64,000 nt of DNA, taken from NCBI GenBank assembly GCA_004794785.1, contig SJOL01006394.1, positions 91,459-155,458 of the forward strand. The letters run 5' to 3'. A model generated the notes under the pieces. The model did no database searches and was not told the origin of the DNA. It saw nothing but the letters and a program-made list of their open reading frames with translations. Of this stretch, positions 35,851 to 47,329 are shown in pieces. The number at the start of each line of letters is the position of its first letter. Within the stretch, counting starts at the first letter, position 1. A program made the translations under genes and the position numbers. Origin of the DNA: Opisthorchis felineus (taxonomy: Eukaryota > Platyhelminthes > Trematoda > Opisthorchiida > Opisthorchiidae).

Positions 35851-36802
35851 GGTGAAGCCACCTTATGTTGAATCTAGCATTGTTGAAATGTCCGCTTGCA
35901 TATGGACCAGGTAGATGATCGCGAACGCTGTTTACTCCTTGGGCTCATACTAACTAGTCAGATGGGCCGTTTTGTCGTAACTAAATAGTTCCCAGCATAG
36001 CAATAGAACCCGATCGAGAGGAAGAACAGTTGCGTGTTTGTAGTACCTAACTGAGCGTAGGAGCCTGTGCAATCGAACACAAGCAGACCGTTGCATCAAG
36101 CTACCTAGTTGTCGACCAAGTCATGTACCTTGTTCTGCCTTACGCACAACGCAAAGTTTCGTTACAGTAAACGGTAATATGCCGCCCGTGACAAGCGAAA
36201 TTATTGCGTATTTCAAAAACATGTAGAAAATGTTCTAACTAATAGAGAGCATGAAAAGTTTTCCCAAAAATTCTCAATTCAAGCTCAGCAATGAACATTT
36301 GACATCAGTTAGCATTAATTAGATTTAAATCAAATGAAACTGCATTTGTCCGTCGAGCTGATATCGCTTGTTACTTTGGGTTTCTGATAAAGAGGCTGAC
36401 CAAAACCTTAATGGTGATCCTTAGTTGATGACGGGTTGTCGATAACTGTAAAACTATATAGTGATCTGACAGAACCGGTCGAAAATGTTGTGTTCTAGAG
36501 GTTGGACAACCACCCCACGTTAGTCATGTGAGAATGCCACATCAGTTGGACAGTCCTAACAGGAAAAAACCACTTAGTCGGAATAAGACGAATGCTGTGG
36601 CCTTCGGAGTACTGTCCTCTACGTCACGAAATTAATAAGTATGCCTATGTTTTGTAGTCTTCAAGATTTATAAGGCACACAACAGTTTATCTAAAACTTA
36701 ACGGAGTGTCTTTTGTTTTTGGAGCAGTTTTGTTGGGACATACAAGGTCGATCCTTGTTGAGAAATCGCGTTTAATGGATGCTTGCTCACTTCACTATAT
36801 AG

Positions 36803-36897
36803 CAGGACAACCTGGCACTATCTCACTCCTCATGCTTCCTTCGGGGTGCATGGCAGTCAGGTGCCGAAAGGGCGTTACAGCTGGACAATTATTTTAT
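36803..36897 (+). mobile_element. 5'-truncated SINE
   Basis: Matches the body of the 18.7-kb copy from GGACAACCTGGCA onward (CATGCTTCCTTC, GGCATGGCAGTCAGGTG-like and CAGCTGGACAATTATTTT blocks). The tRNA head is absent. It ends about 110 bp before the exon at 37008. Confidence 0.8.
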
Positions 36898-37007
36898 TGT
36901 TTTACATAAGACTATTAAACTGGTTGCATTTTTGGTTTCCAACGCTAATGACGTGGGACTCAGTCCATCATTGAATACCTTGGGTCCATATATTCGGCTG
37001 TTAACAG

Positions 37008-37328
37008 ATAAGTGGACCTCGTGCCAGCGACCCAACAGAACTCAATGGTGCTGCCGAGGGGTTGTTTCCTAAACCCAATCAACCACCAGCTCCCGGTATT
37101 CCCAGTGACGTTTCGCGACTTTTCCTACCACCACCGGTTCCTTCACCCCGATCTTTTCCAAGTGGTTCTCAACTGCCTGCGACATGCGGTCTTCCTTTTG
37201 CGCTCGGTTCCCAACAAGTCTACGCATCGTCATCGGTGCCATCGACCCTCACGTCGGACAAAGCAAAAGCATCCTTATCTATGCCTTCACATTCCAGCAT
37301 GTTGAGTCGCCCTACTCATCCTGGCCAT
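37008..37328 (+). CDS. exon of unrecognised Pro/Ser-rich gene
   Basis: A 321-nt exon, phase 0 at both ends. The acceptor is CTGTTAACAG and the donor is CAT|GTGAGT. It encodes 107 residues starting ISGPRASDPTELNGAAEGLF, rich in Pro and Ser (LFLPPPVPSPRSFPSGSQLP). A competing acceptor at 37038 would start in the wrong frame relative to the previous exon; 37008 keeps the frame, which is why I chose it. No domain is recognised. Confidence 0.8.
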
Positions 37329-37772
37329 GTGAGTCGTTTGTCTGATTCTTTGATTTTTTTCCCCCACTTGTTTCGGTAGCATGAAATGCGGCAGGCTTTT
37401 CGTGGACTTGGGTAGTTGAATGTGGTTCCGTAAAGAAAAAGGATAAACATATGGTAAAGATCAGAGGGATTCAGAGTTACAGTCATGCAATCAGAATAGC
37501 GCTTGCTGTTGGTAGCGAGCCTTCAGTTGGGCCTCGCGATTTTCTTGTCGGTCTGGCGCAAAACCAATAAGTAATTAATTCCAGGCAACTAGCTTTCGAC
37601 TGATCAAATAAAATCTGCACTACTTTGATCACATAAATGTGCCATCTCTAGCTTACGCTTCACTAGTCCAACGAAAGCAAAATTGTCTCCCAACTCAGTT
37701 TACTTGAGATCGGTTTTGTTTTGGCACAGCAGTTGTTCCTATCTGATTATTCGCCACCAATTTATTTTGCAG

Positions 37773-38816
37773 ACTTGTGGCCATTGGGCTGATGCCCATG
37801 TTCGTATCGCACATTACATCCGCCACCACCAATCGCAGACTGGACCGTGGCCTTCTCGACCAGATTTTACTAAGGGTACTAACGTCGATCCGGTAGCTGC
37901 AGAACTCCCTCTCCGTCCAGCCGCACATTCTTCCCAATCTAATTTGCTGCATCCCGTTTTACGGTCCACCCGTCTACCAGCACCCGATTCCAACCCAACG
38001 GCCACTTCTCTGCCTCCCTTATCAACACCATCCATGCTCCCTCGGTTCAATGGTTCTATTGGGAATCAGGGCGTCCCATCCTTCCTGCAACCTAGTCCTT
38101 TACCTGTTGATAGGACAGGTCAAAAGAATGCGTTCCTGAGCTATCTCCTCGAGGGGCTTTTGTCCGGCTCACCAAGAATGATGCTACCTAATGGACAGAT
38201 ACCGTCCAAAGATTCATTCGACTCACTGTGGCAATCAGCCCTACAGAATGTTCACAACCAAACCGCCTATCCTGCTTCGTCTTCCTCGTCGTCATCACCA
38301 GCATTGGCCGTGCGTCCGCCGTATCTTGGCGATCCAACTCTTTCAGGCTGTAGGGCGAAATGGTCCTTTCCCACTCCGAATCCTAGGGGAACCTTGTCAG
38401 CATCGGTCTATTCCGATCCACCACAGCCCTCACCAAGTGGCTCATTTGGTGGTTTCCCTCCACTGGGGTTAAGTCATCGCCCTAATTTGGATACCAAACG
38501 TCGTCGCACCGAACTACCTCCAGTGTTCCAGTGCCCATCCACACACGCAGACGTTAATGGATCAAACATTCCTCCTGTTCCTGTACCCAACCCTATATTC
38601 CATCCACCGGGGTTTCCAATACAAACAGTCTATAAACATGAAATGCTCAGTGCTGCTTCCAACATTTTAAATGGCTATCGGTTTCCTGGAACACATTTAA
38701 GGGCTCCACATCCGGCCGCACCCGTTCGGCAAGAAGTCAGTCACCGCACTACTTTAGGACAGGGCTTAAAACTGAATCCTCGTCCTTCACACCTCGCTCC
38801 CATTCATCCTTGGTGA
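37773..38816 (+). CDS. terminal exon of unrecognised Pro/Ser-rich gene
   Basis: The exon opens after a TTTATTTTGCAG acceptor in phase 0 and runs 347 codons to TGA at 38814-38816. An alternative in-frame acceptor at about 37838 (AATCGCAG) would skip the 22 residues beginning TCGHWADAHVRIAHY, which look less like the rest. Features are a helical KNAFLSYLLEGLLSG segment near residue 120, an eight-Ser run, a TKRRRTELPP basic cluster and repeated Pro-rich patches. Summed from 21968, the gene model gives about 967 residues. The 5' exons and any DNA-binding or catalytic domain are not found here. I do not recognise the family. Confidence 0.85.
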   Translation, partial: TCGHWADAHVRIAHYIRHHQSQTGPWPSRPDFTKGTNVDPVAAELPLRPAAHSSQSNLLHPVLRSTRLPAPDSNPTATSLPPLSTPSMLPRFNGSIGNQGVPSFLQPSPLPVDRTGQKNAFLSYLLEGLLSGSPRMMLPNGQIPSKDSFDSLWQSALQNVHNQTAYPASSSSSSSPALAVRPPYLGDPTLSGCRAKWSFPTPNPRGTLSASVYSDPPQPSPSGSFGGFPPLGLSHRPNLDTKRRRTELPPVFQCPSTHADVNGSNIPPVPVPNPIFHPPGFPIQTVYKHEMLSAASNILNGYRFPGTHLRAPHPAAPVRQEVSHRTTLGQGLKLNPRPSHLAPIHPW

Positions 38817-40770
38817 ACCACGTTCATCGTTGCCTCGTTGTCGAGTTTCATACATTTCCCCCACCGTCGACATTATATGCCTTACTAACGTAACGGGCAT
38901 ACATGCGAAGTGGTACTCTCGAAATGTTATGGCAGTGTGGCAGATCGCGATACCTTGTTCATCCTGAGTAGCATAACTAAGCTACTCTCTTCTTTTCCGA
39001 GTGAACCCCGCTGATTACTTCTGTCGTTGCGCCTACTTTTCACCTTCCAATAACTTTTTCTGCACGACACGCTATTCGGGCGTAATAATCGTTCGTCTCA
39101 GCTTCGGAAATTGTGATATTAAACTGTTAGACATCGTTCAACCTATTACCCACTAGCGTGCCTATCGGTTGGGGCTGTGTTCAGATAAAACCAGTATATA
39201 CCATTTCTTTTCTTGTTAATTTTTTATGTTGCGTGTTTCCTATGCGCAACCTCAGTACTGTTCCCTCTTCCTCTCATGGTTGCAATTTTCTCCGGCTCAT
39301 CCTACCCACTTGCACTCACATACACACACCTCGTGGCCCGCTTTCCCAAGAAATCAGGTGCTTGTGGTGCTTAAGTCTTTCCATGCCAACCAGTCCATTG
39401 TTCAATTGTTCCTTCCCCCTTGTTGGCATATATTTTGACCAGTGTAAAGCCTCTTGTTGTTCGACCGAAAGACTACGTGCAAGCTTCCGATCGTGTATTT
39501 TCTACTCTATTCTCCTTTACACGGATGCATAGGCCATTTCCACCTCATTGGCTTGTTTCGTTTATTTGGAATGGTCATTTGACAGCTTGCCTGGTGGTGA
39601 ACTAGCAACTACAGTTGTTGGTCTGAAGAAGTGTCTTGTGAATTTTTATACGCACTGTCCTGTACTACTATCGTACCTATACATAGTTGAAGTCTGATGT
39701 TCTTGTTTTTGACAATCTATATTGGCAGGCAGCGGTTTTTTGGCGGTTCTCTCATCAAGACGTGAGAATGACACCCAGCTATCAGATGTATCGGCAACAG
39801 GTTACGAATAATGGCTGGAGTTTGACAACGATTTCGTTCTCCAACCTTATATAGGTTTTGTTCCCGTGATTCCATAACTTTGACGGAATACTTGAAGTTG
39901 GGAGCATAAAAATTTAGAACGGATTGTGTTGATCTTAGCGTCTAGCAGTCAGTTTTATATGTATCGAAATGCGAGAATACATTGTGCAAAAGAGACTCTG
40001 GACAAAGCATACTTATACCGTCCACTGGTAACCCCGTGACCTGATGAGCGCTTCCTAGGGCTTTCCTAGACAACCCACCAGCCTCAAATTCTGGACAGTA
40101 TGACGGATCCCACAGAGCCGGTTTTTGTTACTCTTCGAGCTCACATAGAACTAAATTTAGAAAGCAAGTCGGTGGGGGCTTCTGTAGTTGGGACACATCA
40201 GTATCGAGTCCGACAACAGGACTGCGGCAAACAGCAAATGGGGGCATAATAACCATGGGTCTGTTTGATCAGTAATGACAAACTGTAGCGATTCGGAGGA
40301 CTGTAGGGAACGGTTACAGTCACTTTGGAGGTCTGGGACAAGCGAAACGATAAACACAGGTAAAAGAGCATGAAACGAGTGCCGTCAGACGAAGTTTTAA
40401 GTGGGCGGCATATCCCGTACCGTCACAATTATAGTGCACGCGGATCGTAATACGGTCAAACAAACAGACACGAGCCAACAGAAAATGTAGAGTGGGAAAA
40501 CCTTGCCGACTGGAGTGACTGTGGTCTCGTGGCCAGGTGGGTAGTACAAATCAATAATCGAAGTTCATGTTGGATAGAATAGGATGACGGGGACAGCTAT
40601 ATGTTGAGAAAATGTCTGATGTGCTAATTTCTGTGAACGAGTATATGGTAGTAAATAACTCCTAGAGGTCGTGCATGCATTCGCATGCCATTGCCTCCCC
40701 ATCCACCTGCACCAAGAAAGTTGAATTTCACTTCATCCTTATTCTCAAATGAGCACTATTCATAAGGTTA
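38817..40770. other. 3' flank of the Pro/Ser-rich gene, no further gene
   Basis: Short ORFs only. An ATTAAA at 39118-39123 is the nearest poly(A)-like hexamer, about 300 nt past the stop. A weak CTGATGAGCGC block at 40041 resembles the Penelope-like ribozyme start but lacks the rest. Confidence 0.5.
39118..39123 (+). promoter_or_regulatory. candidate poly(A) signal ATTAAA
   Basis: Variant hexamer about 300 nt downstream of the stop codon at 38816. Its use is inferred from position. Confidence 0.3.
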
Positions 40771-40771
40771 C

Positions 40772-40910
40772 TGAAAATACTTCGAAGGACACTGCCGGTT
40801 GAGCCTTACTTGAGCCTCATCAGATTAACGCAGTCACCTTGTTCCCGTCAACCTGATATTCTACTTGAATACAAACTGTACGAAATTCGCCAGCCTCGCT
40901 CATTTGCACA
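40772..40910 (-). mobile_element. Penelope-like terminal fragment with decayed hammerhead
   Basis: On the - strand it keeps the family's upstream order: GCGAATTTCGTAC, AAGTAGAAT, CAGGTTGACGG, then GTGACTGCG. CTGATGAG follows, and then a GGCTCAAGTAAGGCTCAAC stretch in place of helix II plus GAAAC. TGTCCTTCGAAG matches the downstream side of the intact copies. The GAAA box is mutated. Confidence 0.6.
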
Positions 40911-41286
40911 CCTATTTGATTGTAACGGTCGATTCAGCTGACTCCCCCGTCTATGATACTCTCCGGCTAGGATTAAAATGAGTCTGCGTTTAAAACGCCT
41001 ACATTGGTGTGCACATGAGTGTATTTCGTCGGTACAGCTTTATTTCGTTTCAACAAACTTGCTAGTTGAATGTCATCGGAAATGGTAACAAATGCAACTT
41101 CGAAACAGGGCTAAATGCAGACGTCACATCAAGCAGAAACCGTTCACCGCAGGTACATCGCCTTGGTATACCAATTTTACCATGGTCAACTTCACGTTAC
41201 GATAGGGGAACCTAAAGACAGAGGAGCAGTTACCTCGGATGAAGATTACACGGCGAATGGGTCGCAGAGAATTCCATATGAAGGAG

Positions 41287-41355
41287 GAATACATTATAGA
41301 ACGCCTCCCATAAAGTCCGATTTCCTACATTATGTTACTCAAGATTTGATTACAT
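41287..41355 (+). repeat. 69-bp direct repeat, copy 1
   Basis: Matches 44982-45050 at 67 of 69 positions, starting GAATACATT and ending TTGATTACAT. Sequence outside these limits does not match. Confidence 0.9.
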
Positions 41356-42930
41356 TTGATACATTCCATGTGTTATTGTCAAATTAGGTGGTAGTGTTTT
41401 CCAATCAGAGCTGACTGTAGTCGGTCGTCGTAGTACGCACTTTTTTGTACGCACTTTTGCACACCTCAACGAATGATGATGAATTTTTGTAGAATTCAGG
41501 ACACAAAGTTTCAAATAAATAAATAGTGAAGGACAATATGCGGTCAAAAATGTACTCCTAATCATCCAGTACCAGCATCAATCTGTTAAATTCCTTGAAA
41601 ATCAAGTGCACAACAATCACTAACTTGGGAGTTTAGGTGAGTTCTCTTGGTTGGAGTTTTTGGTTAAGCCAGATAACCCGAATAGCAAACATGCATATCA
41701 GGCCGGATGTTTCGTTTGCCTAAATCTATCATTTCAAACGAGGCTGTAGTGGGGTCCCTCGTCATCTCCTCTGGCTGTACTTTCCATCAGAACGTAAATT
41801 AAGTGAGCTGTAGAGTGAACTAGAGCAAGACAGACTGGGCCTGGTAAATACGTATGACACCTTTACCCTGTTATACCAAGTGGTCTTCGAATGGAACAGT
41901 TCATGTTCTGTGGATCGGCAAAATGTGAACAATGCCGAAGCGGGGTTTGACCTAAATTGTCCGTGTGACTATCCGATGTAAACGTTCAGTTCACTTTTTT
42001 TAGCTAACGTTGCCTACCAATGGTGTACACATCTGTTAGCTAATAAGAAGAGGCACAGTAGCCTGGTTTGGAACATTTCATAGGCCCACTTTGATGTGTT
42101 TTAAGGATCGTAAATTACAAACAAATTTACTGGCGTCGGAAACAAACGACTAGAAATGAGCTCAAATCTCATACTAATAGGCAACCTGTCTCCACGTGCA
42201 ATTCAGTAGTTCAGCGGCCTGGGTGCATTTTTATGGCCAATAATGTTTACAGTAAGCATGCCATGTGGAGCGTAAAATCATGTTTGAAAACGGACCTGGA
42301 TATGTGACAGGTCGCCTCTGTTTATAATACACTTAGTGTCCTTTGACAGCCTGACGTGTTTTTATTGGAAAACATGGCGATCCTGCATAGGTTTTCATGA
42401 GCCACAATTGACTATTCAGATCAAGTAAAACGCATAATGTCCACCGCATGACCTATTACTCCTTAGCATCAGGCGGAAATGGTTTGAAATGCACATTTTG
42501 GCGTCACAAAACGCACTGTATCGTATTCAGTAATCCATTTCTATTGAAAGGCCAACACCTTAATGACTCTTTCTATAACACGACTGTCTGATCATGCACG
42601 TCACTCTCATGGAATAGGTCACACTACCCAAATTAGCCCCGTCATACGATATCGCACTGGTTTAACGTATGGCTAGCTTTTTGTTGAAAAGCGTGCGTTT
42701 GTCAATGGAGGAATAAAGATTGACCGGATCCCATAGGAAGCAGTTTTTCGACATTCTGAGACTGGTATATCACCAAACTGAATGTCATAAACATATAGAC
42801 ATATATCAGTCGGACCAGTGACGCGAACCCCAGAAATATCAAAACGATTGAGTTAGATTAGGTAGGGGAATAATTAAGTAAAGACAATTTTTGCAGTATT
42901 GTCTAACGATACGAGCTTGTCTCATATGGA

Positions 42931-42949
42931 GTCAGTCAGTCAGTCAGTC
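42931..42949. repeat. (GTCA)n microsatellite
   Basis: Just under five perfect GTCA units. Confidence 0.9.
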
Positions 42950-43050
42950 TTGGGTGGGGATGACTGTGTATTTAACTCGCGATCTTGGTCACTTTCGAAA
43001 TTCTAAAGTTTGACCCAGATATTTTCGTGTGTCCTCCTCAGATGATGCGA

Positions 43051-43093
43051 CTCGACTCGATGCGTTTCTCGACTCGATGCGTTTCTCGACTCG
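43051..43093. repeat. 17-bp minisatellite, about 2.5 units
   Basis: The unit CTCGACTCGATGCGTTT occurs twice in perfect tandem, with a partial third unit. Confidence 0.92.
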
Positions 43094-44981
43094 TCCAACT
43101 GAATGGTAAATCGACCTGACCCAGACTTTCCGCGCAGTGGTGCTCGTTCAAGTTTCCCGATTTTAGGTGGTCCACTCGATACGGGTATCCGAATGACATA
43201 ATATCCAAGTTTGTCATAATTCCGTGGAAGTTCGGCAGATCCGACGCACGACCGCACGAGATGCTGTCAGTGCAACTCACCAACTATCGGTACATATCTG
43301 GTGCAAACCGGGGAAAACTAGGTCACATACGGATACATGCTGTTTTCATTAGTAAGATAGATGTCAGAGTACCGAATATGTTGTCCAGTCTTTCCGTTTG
43401 GTTGAAGAATAGATTTACCTTGGTGTATACAACCATTCTGATTACCTATGAATAATCTGGGTAACTAAGGCGTCTACCATGTGTACCACTATAAGCCTCC
43501 TAATGAGAGACGCTTGAATAAATAACACTGGCATACGATGCGGGGATATTCCGCTGATATGAAAAAAGTTGCCAAACACGATTCAGAAAGATATCATCCT
43601 ATAAGCAGAACGGTGTCACAATATTTTGGATAATCAATTTTGGATAGTTCAACTGTGATGAGGTGAGTTCACACCGCTGAAGAGCATCAGCCACACGTCA
43701 AGCAGATCCACTTGGTCTCATTCGGGTATTGCTGAGTCACACTGGCAGGGCCTGTTTCTCTGATCAAACGTTAGTTGCACTGAAGTACAACGTGCACATC
43801 TGTCTATAAAACAGAACCAACTTGAGACCTCTATTGATTTTTCTGTTGCTAATTTTAGTTGTGATTTGCCCATCGTGGACGAAAATAAGGTTGGCAGAAG
43901 CAGAGGTCGATTTATAATTTACCCCTTCTTTCCTTTAGGTATCGTGGATAAGTGTGCTGTGCCCATCATTTGAATCAGTCTTACAAAGGATAGTTTGCAA
44001 AAAGGGGAGAGGAACATTTAATTTGACTTCCCCATGCAGATTTTACAGGGCAGGCCTCACTATAATTAGTGAACCTAATGGGGAGGCTCCATCGAATTTA
44101 CCGGTAAAGATGTATAACTCTTTCGGCACCACGGGGGTCACCGGGTGCCTCAAACGATGAAAATACCTGGTGATAATAACGCTAACCGTTTAAGTTCCTC
44201 GAGCAACCTGTTCAGATATCCGGTTGACGTAAAAAGTACGTTTACACGTGCAGCACGCCGATTGGACAAAGATGACTTCAGAACGAAGTCCTCGTAGCTG
44301 CAAATCTAGGAAATCAAGGCAACGTCTCATTTCTCCTTTGTTTTTTATCGTATAAGGTAAGCTTGGCATAAACCCACTGATCACTCTTGGACAGTTGGAT
44401 ATGTATCTGGGATGAATGGCATTTGCTCAGCAGCGATTTGGTTCTAGTCCATCGATAGCTTTATCAGTTGAGTCGCTGTTCAGAGTTGGGTTGTGTAAGG
44501 TCTACCGTTCGAACGGAAGACGGTTGTAGAAACTCGGGAGTGCATAAAAACGGTAAATGTAGTATGAGAATTTCTCGCTTAAGGAGAATTACCAGATCTT
44601 CAGCTACTTTCCGCATAGCCATCGCTTAAGTATACAGGATTCGTATTCCGTGAACCATAGTAAGCTGGCCGCATAAACGTTACTGGTTTCCATCCTCGTC
44701 TTCTCTAGTGTCGTTGCTGGAAAATGGTTTCAACTGCGCAGCTAGAATACCTCAGAAAGTTTATTTTGGGAAGAAAACGAACAGTTTTGGTGGTGCCGAC
44801 GGTTGCTCTTCATTTCATCTAAAATCAATGACGTCTCTAAGATAACATTTTTCTCTAAGCAGTCATATTCCCAGTCATCGTATGTTTCTCCAAGTAGACC
44901 TGTAGTGAATTCAGGAACCAACGAATAATATAGGAGAACATAAATTAGAAACTCGATGTCCTGGTTAAAATTTTTACGAAT

Positions 44982-45050
44982 GAATACATTTTAGAACGCC
45001 TCCCATAAAGTGCGATTTCCTACATTATGTTACTCAAGATTTGATTACAT
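44982..45050 (+). repeat. 69-bp direct repeat, copy 2
   Basis: Same orientation as the copy at 41287-41355, 67 of 69 identical, about 3.7 kb away. Confidence 0.9.
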
Positions 45051-46594
45051 CTATCCTATTTCCAGCCGTTGAAACTTTAGTTCCGCAAAAGGGTAAGATG
45101 GGCAAACCAACGGGCAAATTAGACGGAGATTCACATATTTAAATTCCTCAAGCGTGCAATCTGGTTGGCGGGGACAGAGTCCTGTGGTAAACAGGCTGAA
45201 ACTATTGGACGGTCGTGCGTCCGATTCATCCGCCTAATAAATCACCATACGGTAAAATGTCCCATTTCGCTAGGCCACTTGAGGTACTACATGTTCCCAA
45301 CTAACATCCGGTTCCATCCGAAGCTTGAGGATTGTCAGTTCTACAACGATCGGCGATTAATCTGCCCATCCACCAGTAGTCAACTGGTTTTCCGAATGAC
45401 TCACTCGATGGCTTGGTCACCAACGTCGCAGGCCTTGCTGAGTTTTTGGAGTAAAATATCGCGTGAGGCAGTGTAGCGGAAATTTTGACTTCCTCCACTT
45501 TGATCAATTCATATCCTCTGAAATACCCCAAATTTATTCTAGCTATTTCCAACACCTCACTTTGTCGGTTCAGAGGTCAATCCATTTGTAGCTTCCCTCG
45601 GTTCTCCCCGACTGAAATAAATCATCCAAAGACCAAATGAAGCACATGTCGGATCATTGTCAAAATTATCATCTGTGCACCATCAACCGTTAAAAGCAGC
45701 AACACTTGATGGCGGTTGCCACAACCCTCGAATTATGCATGATCATGTACTGTTAGATGGATGTGCTAGAGTCAATAAAACAAGTTCTTGTTGTTTGTGT
45801 GACTGTCATAACAGACGCTAGGACATGTACTACTGACAGCGGCACTACCGATTTCTTTACGCATCAAAACCGCATATGACTGCGAAAACTGACATATTGT
45901 TGTTGGCTCCGCACCTGTATTCCTAGAGGATCAATAGAGAGAAAAAAGCCTGGCCCAAAAAAACTACGTGAACAAACAAACAATTGATCTCACACAGAAT
46001 CATTTTGCGAAAACTGGCGTGTGCAGCGAAACCGGTTGGGAACAGCACTCCAATTATGTAGGAAGCTTCCATCTAAGAAACAACACAGGCAGGGAAACGG
46101 CTTTGACGACTAGCAGTTCTGGTTCCCATTTTTATTACTTCACTCTTTATAACCGAACACCATTACGTTTACGGAAATCATTTTGGCGATTTGATTTTTG
46201 TTGCATGCATCACCTGTACTGATAACGTATCCCAGTGATCAGGCAGGAAACGTTTTGCCCACAAGAAGTAACACTCCCCGAGAAAAAGGAACACCCACAG
46301 TGGGAGCTGTAGACAGTGCCGCCTCTAACGCTGGCCTGACTAAGATTGCAAAATGGGCCGAGTTCCACTCACGCAAAACAAGTAAATAGAATACGTCAGC
46401 TCACCTCAGTAAAGTAGGACAGAGAAACTGACGGATTGCGAGTGCCTAGGGTGTTGATCTTCAGGTAAACGAATGCGTAGAAAGGTTGCGGGATGAAGGT
46501 TTCGGTGCCTAACAATTGTTTGATCCAGTTCAATGAAAAGAGCATTCAGATGTGTCAAGACCTACTTTACGCATGGATCCAGCATCCCGACGTA

Positions 46595-46655
46595 ATGCTG
46601 ATCAGATTAACGCAGTCACCGAGTTTGCGTCAACCTGCTCGTTTTTGCCGATGAT
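46595..46655 (-). mobile_element. Penelope-like terminal remnant
   Basis: On the - strand it reads GCAGGTTGACGCAAACTCGG, TGACTGCG, then CTGATCAG. This is the same order as the class P copies, but the ribozyme core is broken (CTGATGAG to CTGATCAG) and helix II is missing. Confidence 0.5.
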
Positions 46656-47329
46656 TTCCAGTCACCCTTTGCAGCTGATGGGCCAGATTTGAGGCACTCC
46701 AGAGGAGCTTAATATCATCAACGTCAAGCTAGCAAATTTTTGCGGTCACCGAGCATCAGCGCCGGACTACACCAGCGGATTACACTGGCTAGGACTCAGT
46801 CCATTAGAGTTCACCCATACAAGGAAAACCAACGATGAGCAGTACGACGAACAACACCGAGTCCCTCACTGCGATAAGTCGTATTACTAGGCGGCCAGGG
46901 GATAAAGTCGTACTGTCCTCTGCGATAGCAATGTGAAGGTAGTAAGGCCTTTCCTCCGGGCAACCAGCATCTCCTTATTCATGGAAGCAGTGATCCTGCC
47001 TTCACACGAGTATGGACGGGCTAGAAAGAAAACATAAGCCCTGAAGACCGCAAACGCCAATCGCCCAACGCCTGCCCATGCCCACCGGCGCATTATTCAA
47101 TGCAGTCGAAATACTTATAAAACTGAAGTGTCTAAAGCTGTTCAAATGTGCTGTGCGCTGTGATGTGCGCTTTTGAATTAGGAGTGAGACAGTAATGCCT
47201 AACATCCGGCACCCTCGGGCAAAGGTGCTCCCTGGAGCCAAGTGGGTCAGACGGTGAGTCACTGGCTCCGAGAACAGTCCCTCAAGAAACCCCGAACAAT
47301 CGCTGCCTCTTAGCTCAGACTTTTAAAAT

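Larger units (their letters stand above)
27813..37007 (+). other. 9.2-kb intron of the Pro/Ser-rich gene
   Basis: A large intron holding several insertions: two truncated SINEs (28.0 and 36.8 kb), one nearly full SINE (30.1 kb), the ribozyme-bearing foldback at 32.2-32.6 kb, and a Penelope-like remnant at 35.8 kb. ORFs at 30580-31042, 32802-33308 and 33914-34249 carry no domain I can name and have no matching splice phases, so I do not call exons in them. Confidence 0.65.
40911..46590. other. no gene recognised; scattered small repeats
   Basis: No exon chain or recognisable domain. Contains a 69-bp sequence present twice (41287 and 44982), a GTCA microsatellite and a 17-bp minisatellite near 43.05 kb. 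ORFs of 84-103 codons at 43003-43257 and 45165-45555 show no family resemblance. Confidence 0.5.

Noticed and set aside
37039..37305. Alternative frame (97 codons) over the exon at 37008-37328
   Set aside because: The Pro/Ser-rich frame agrees with both neighbours in phase and composition; this one does not.
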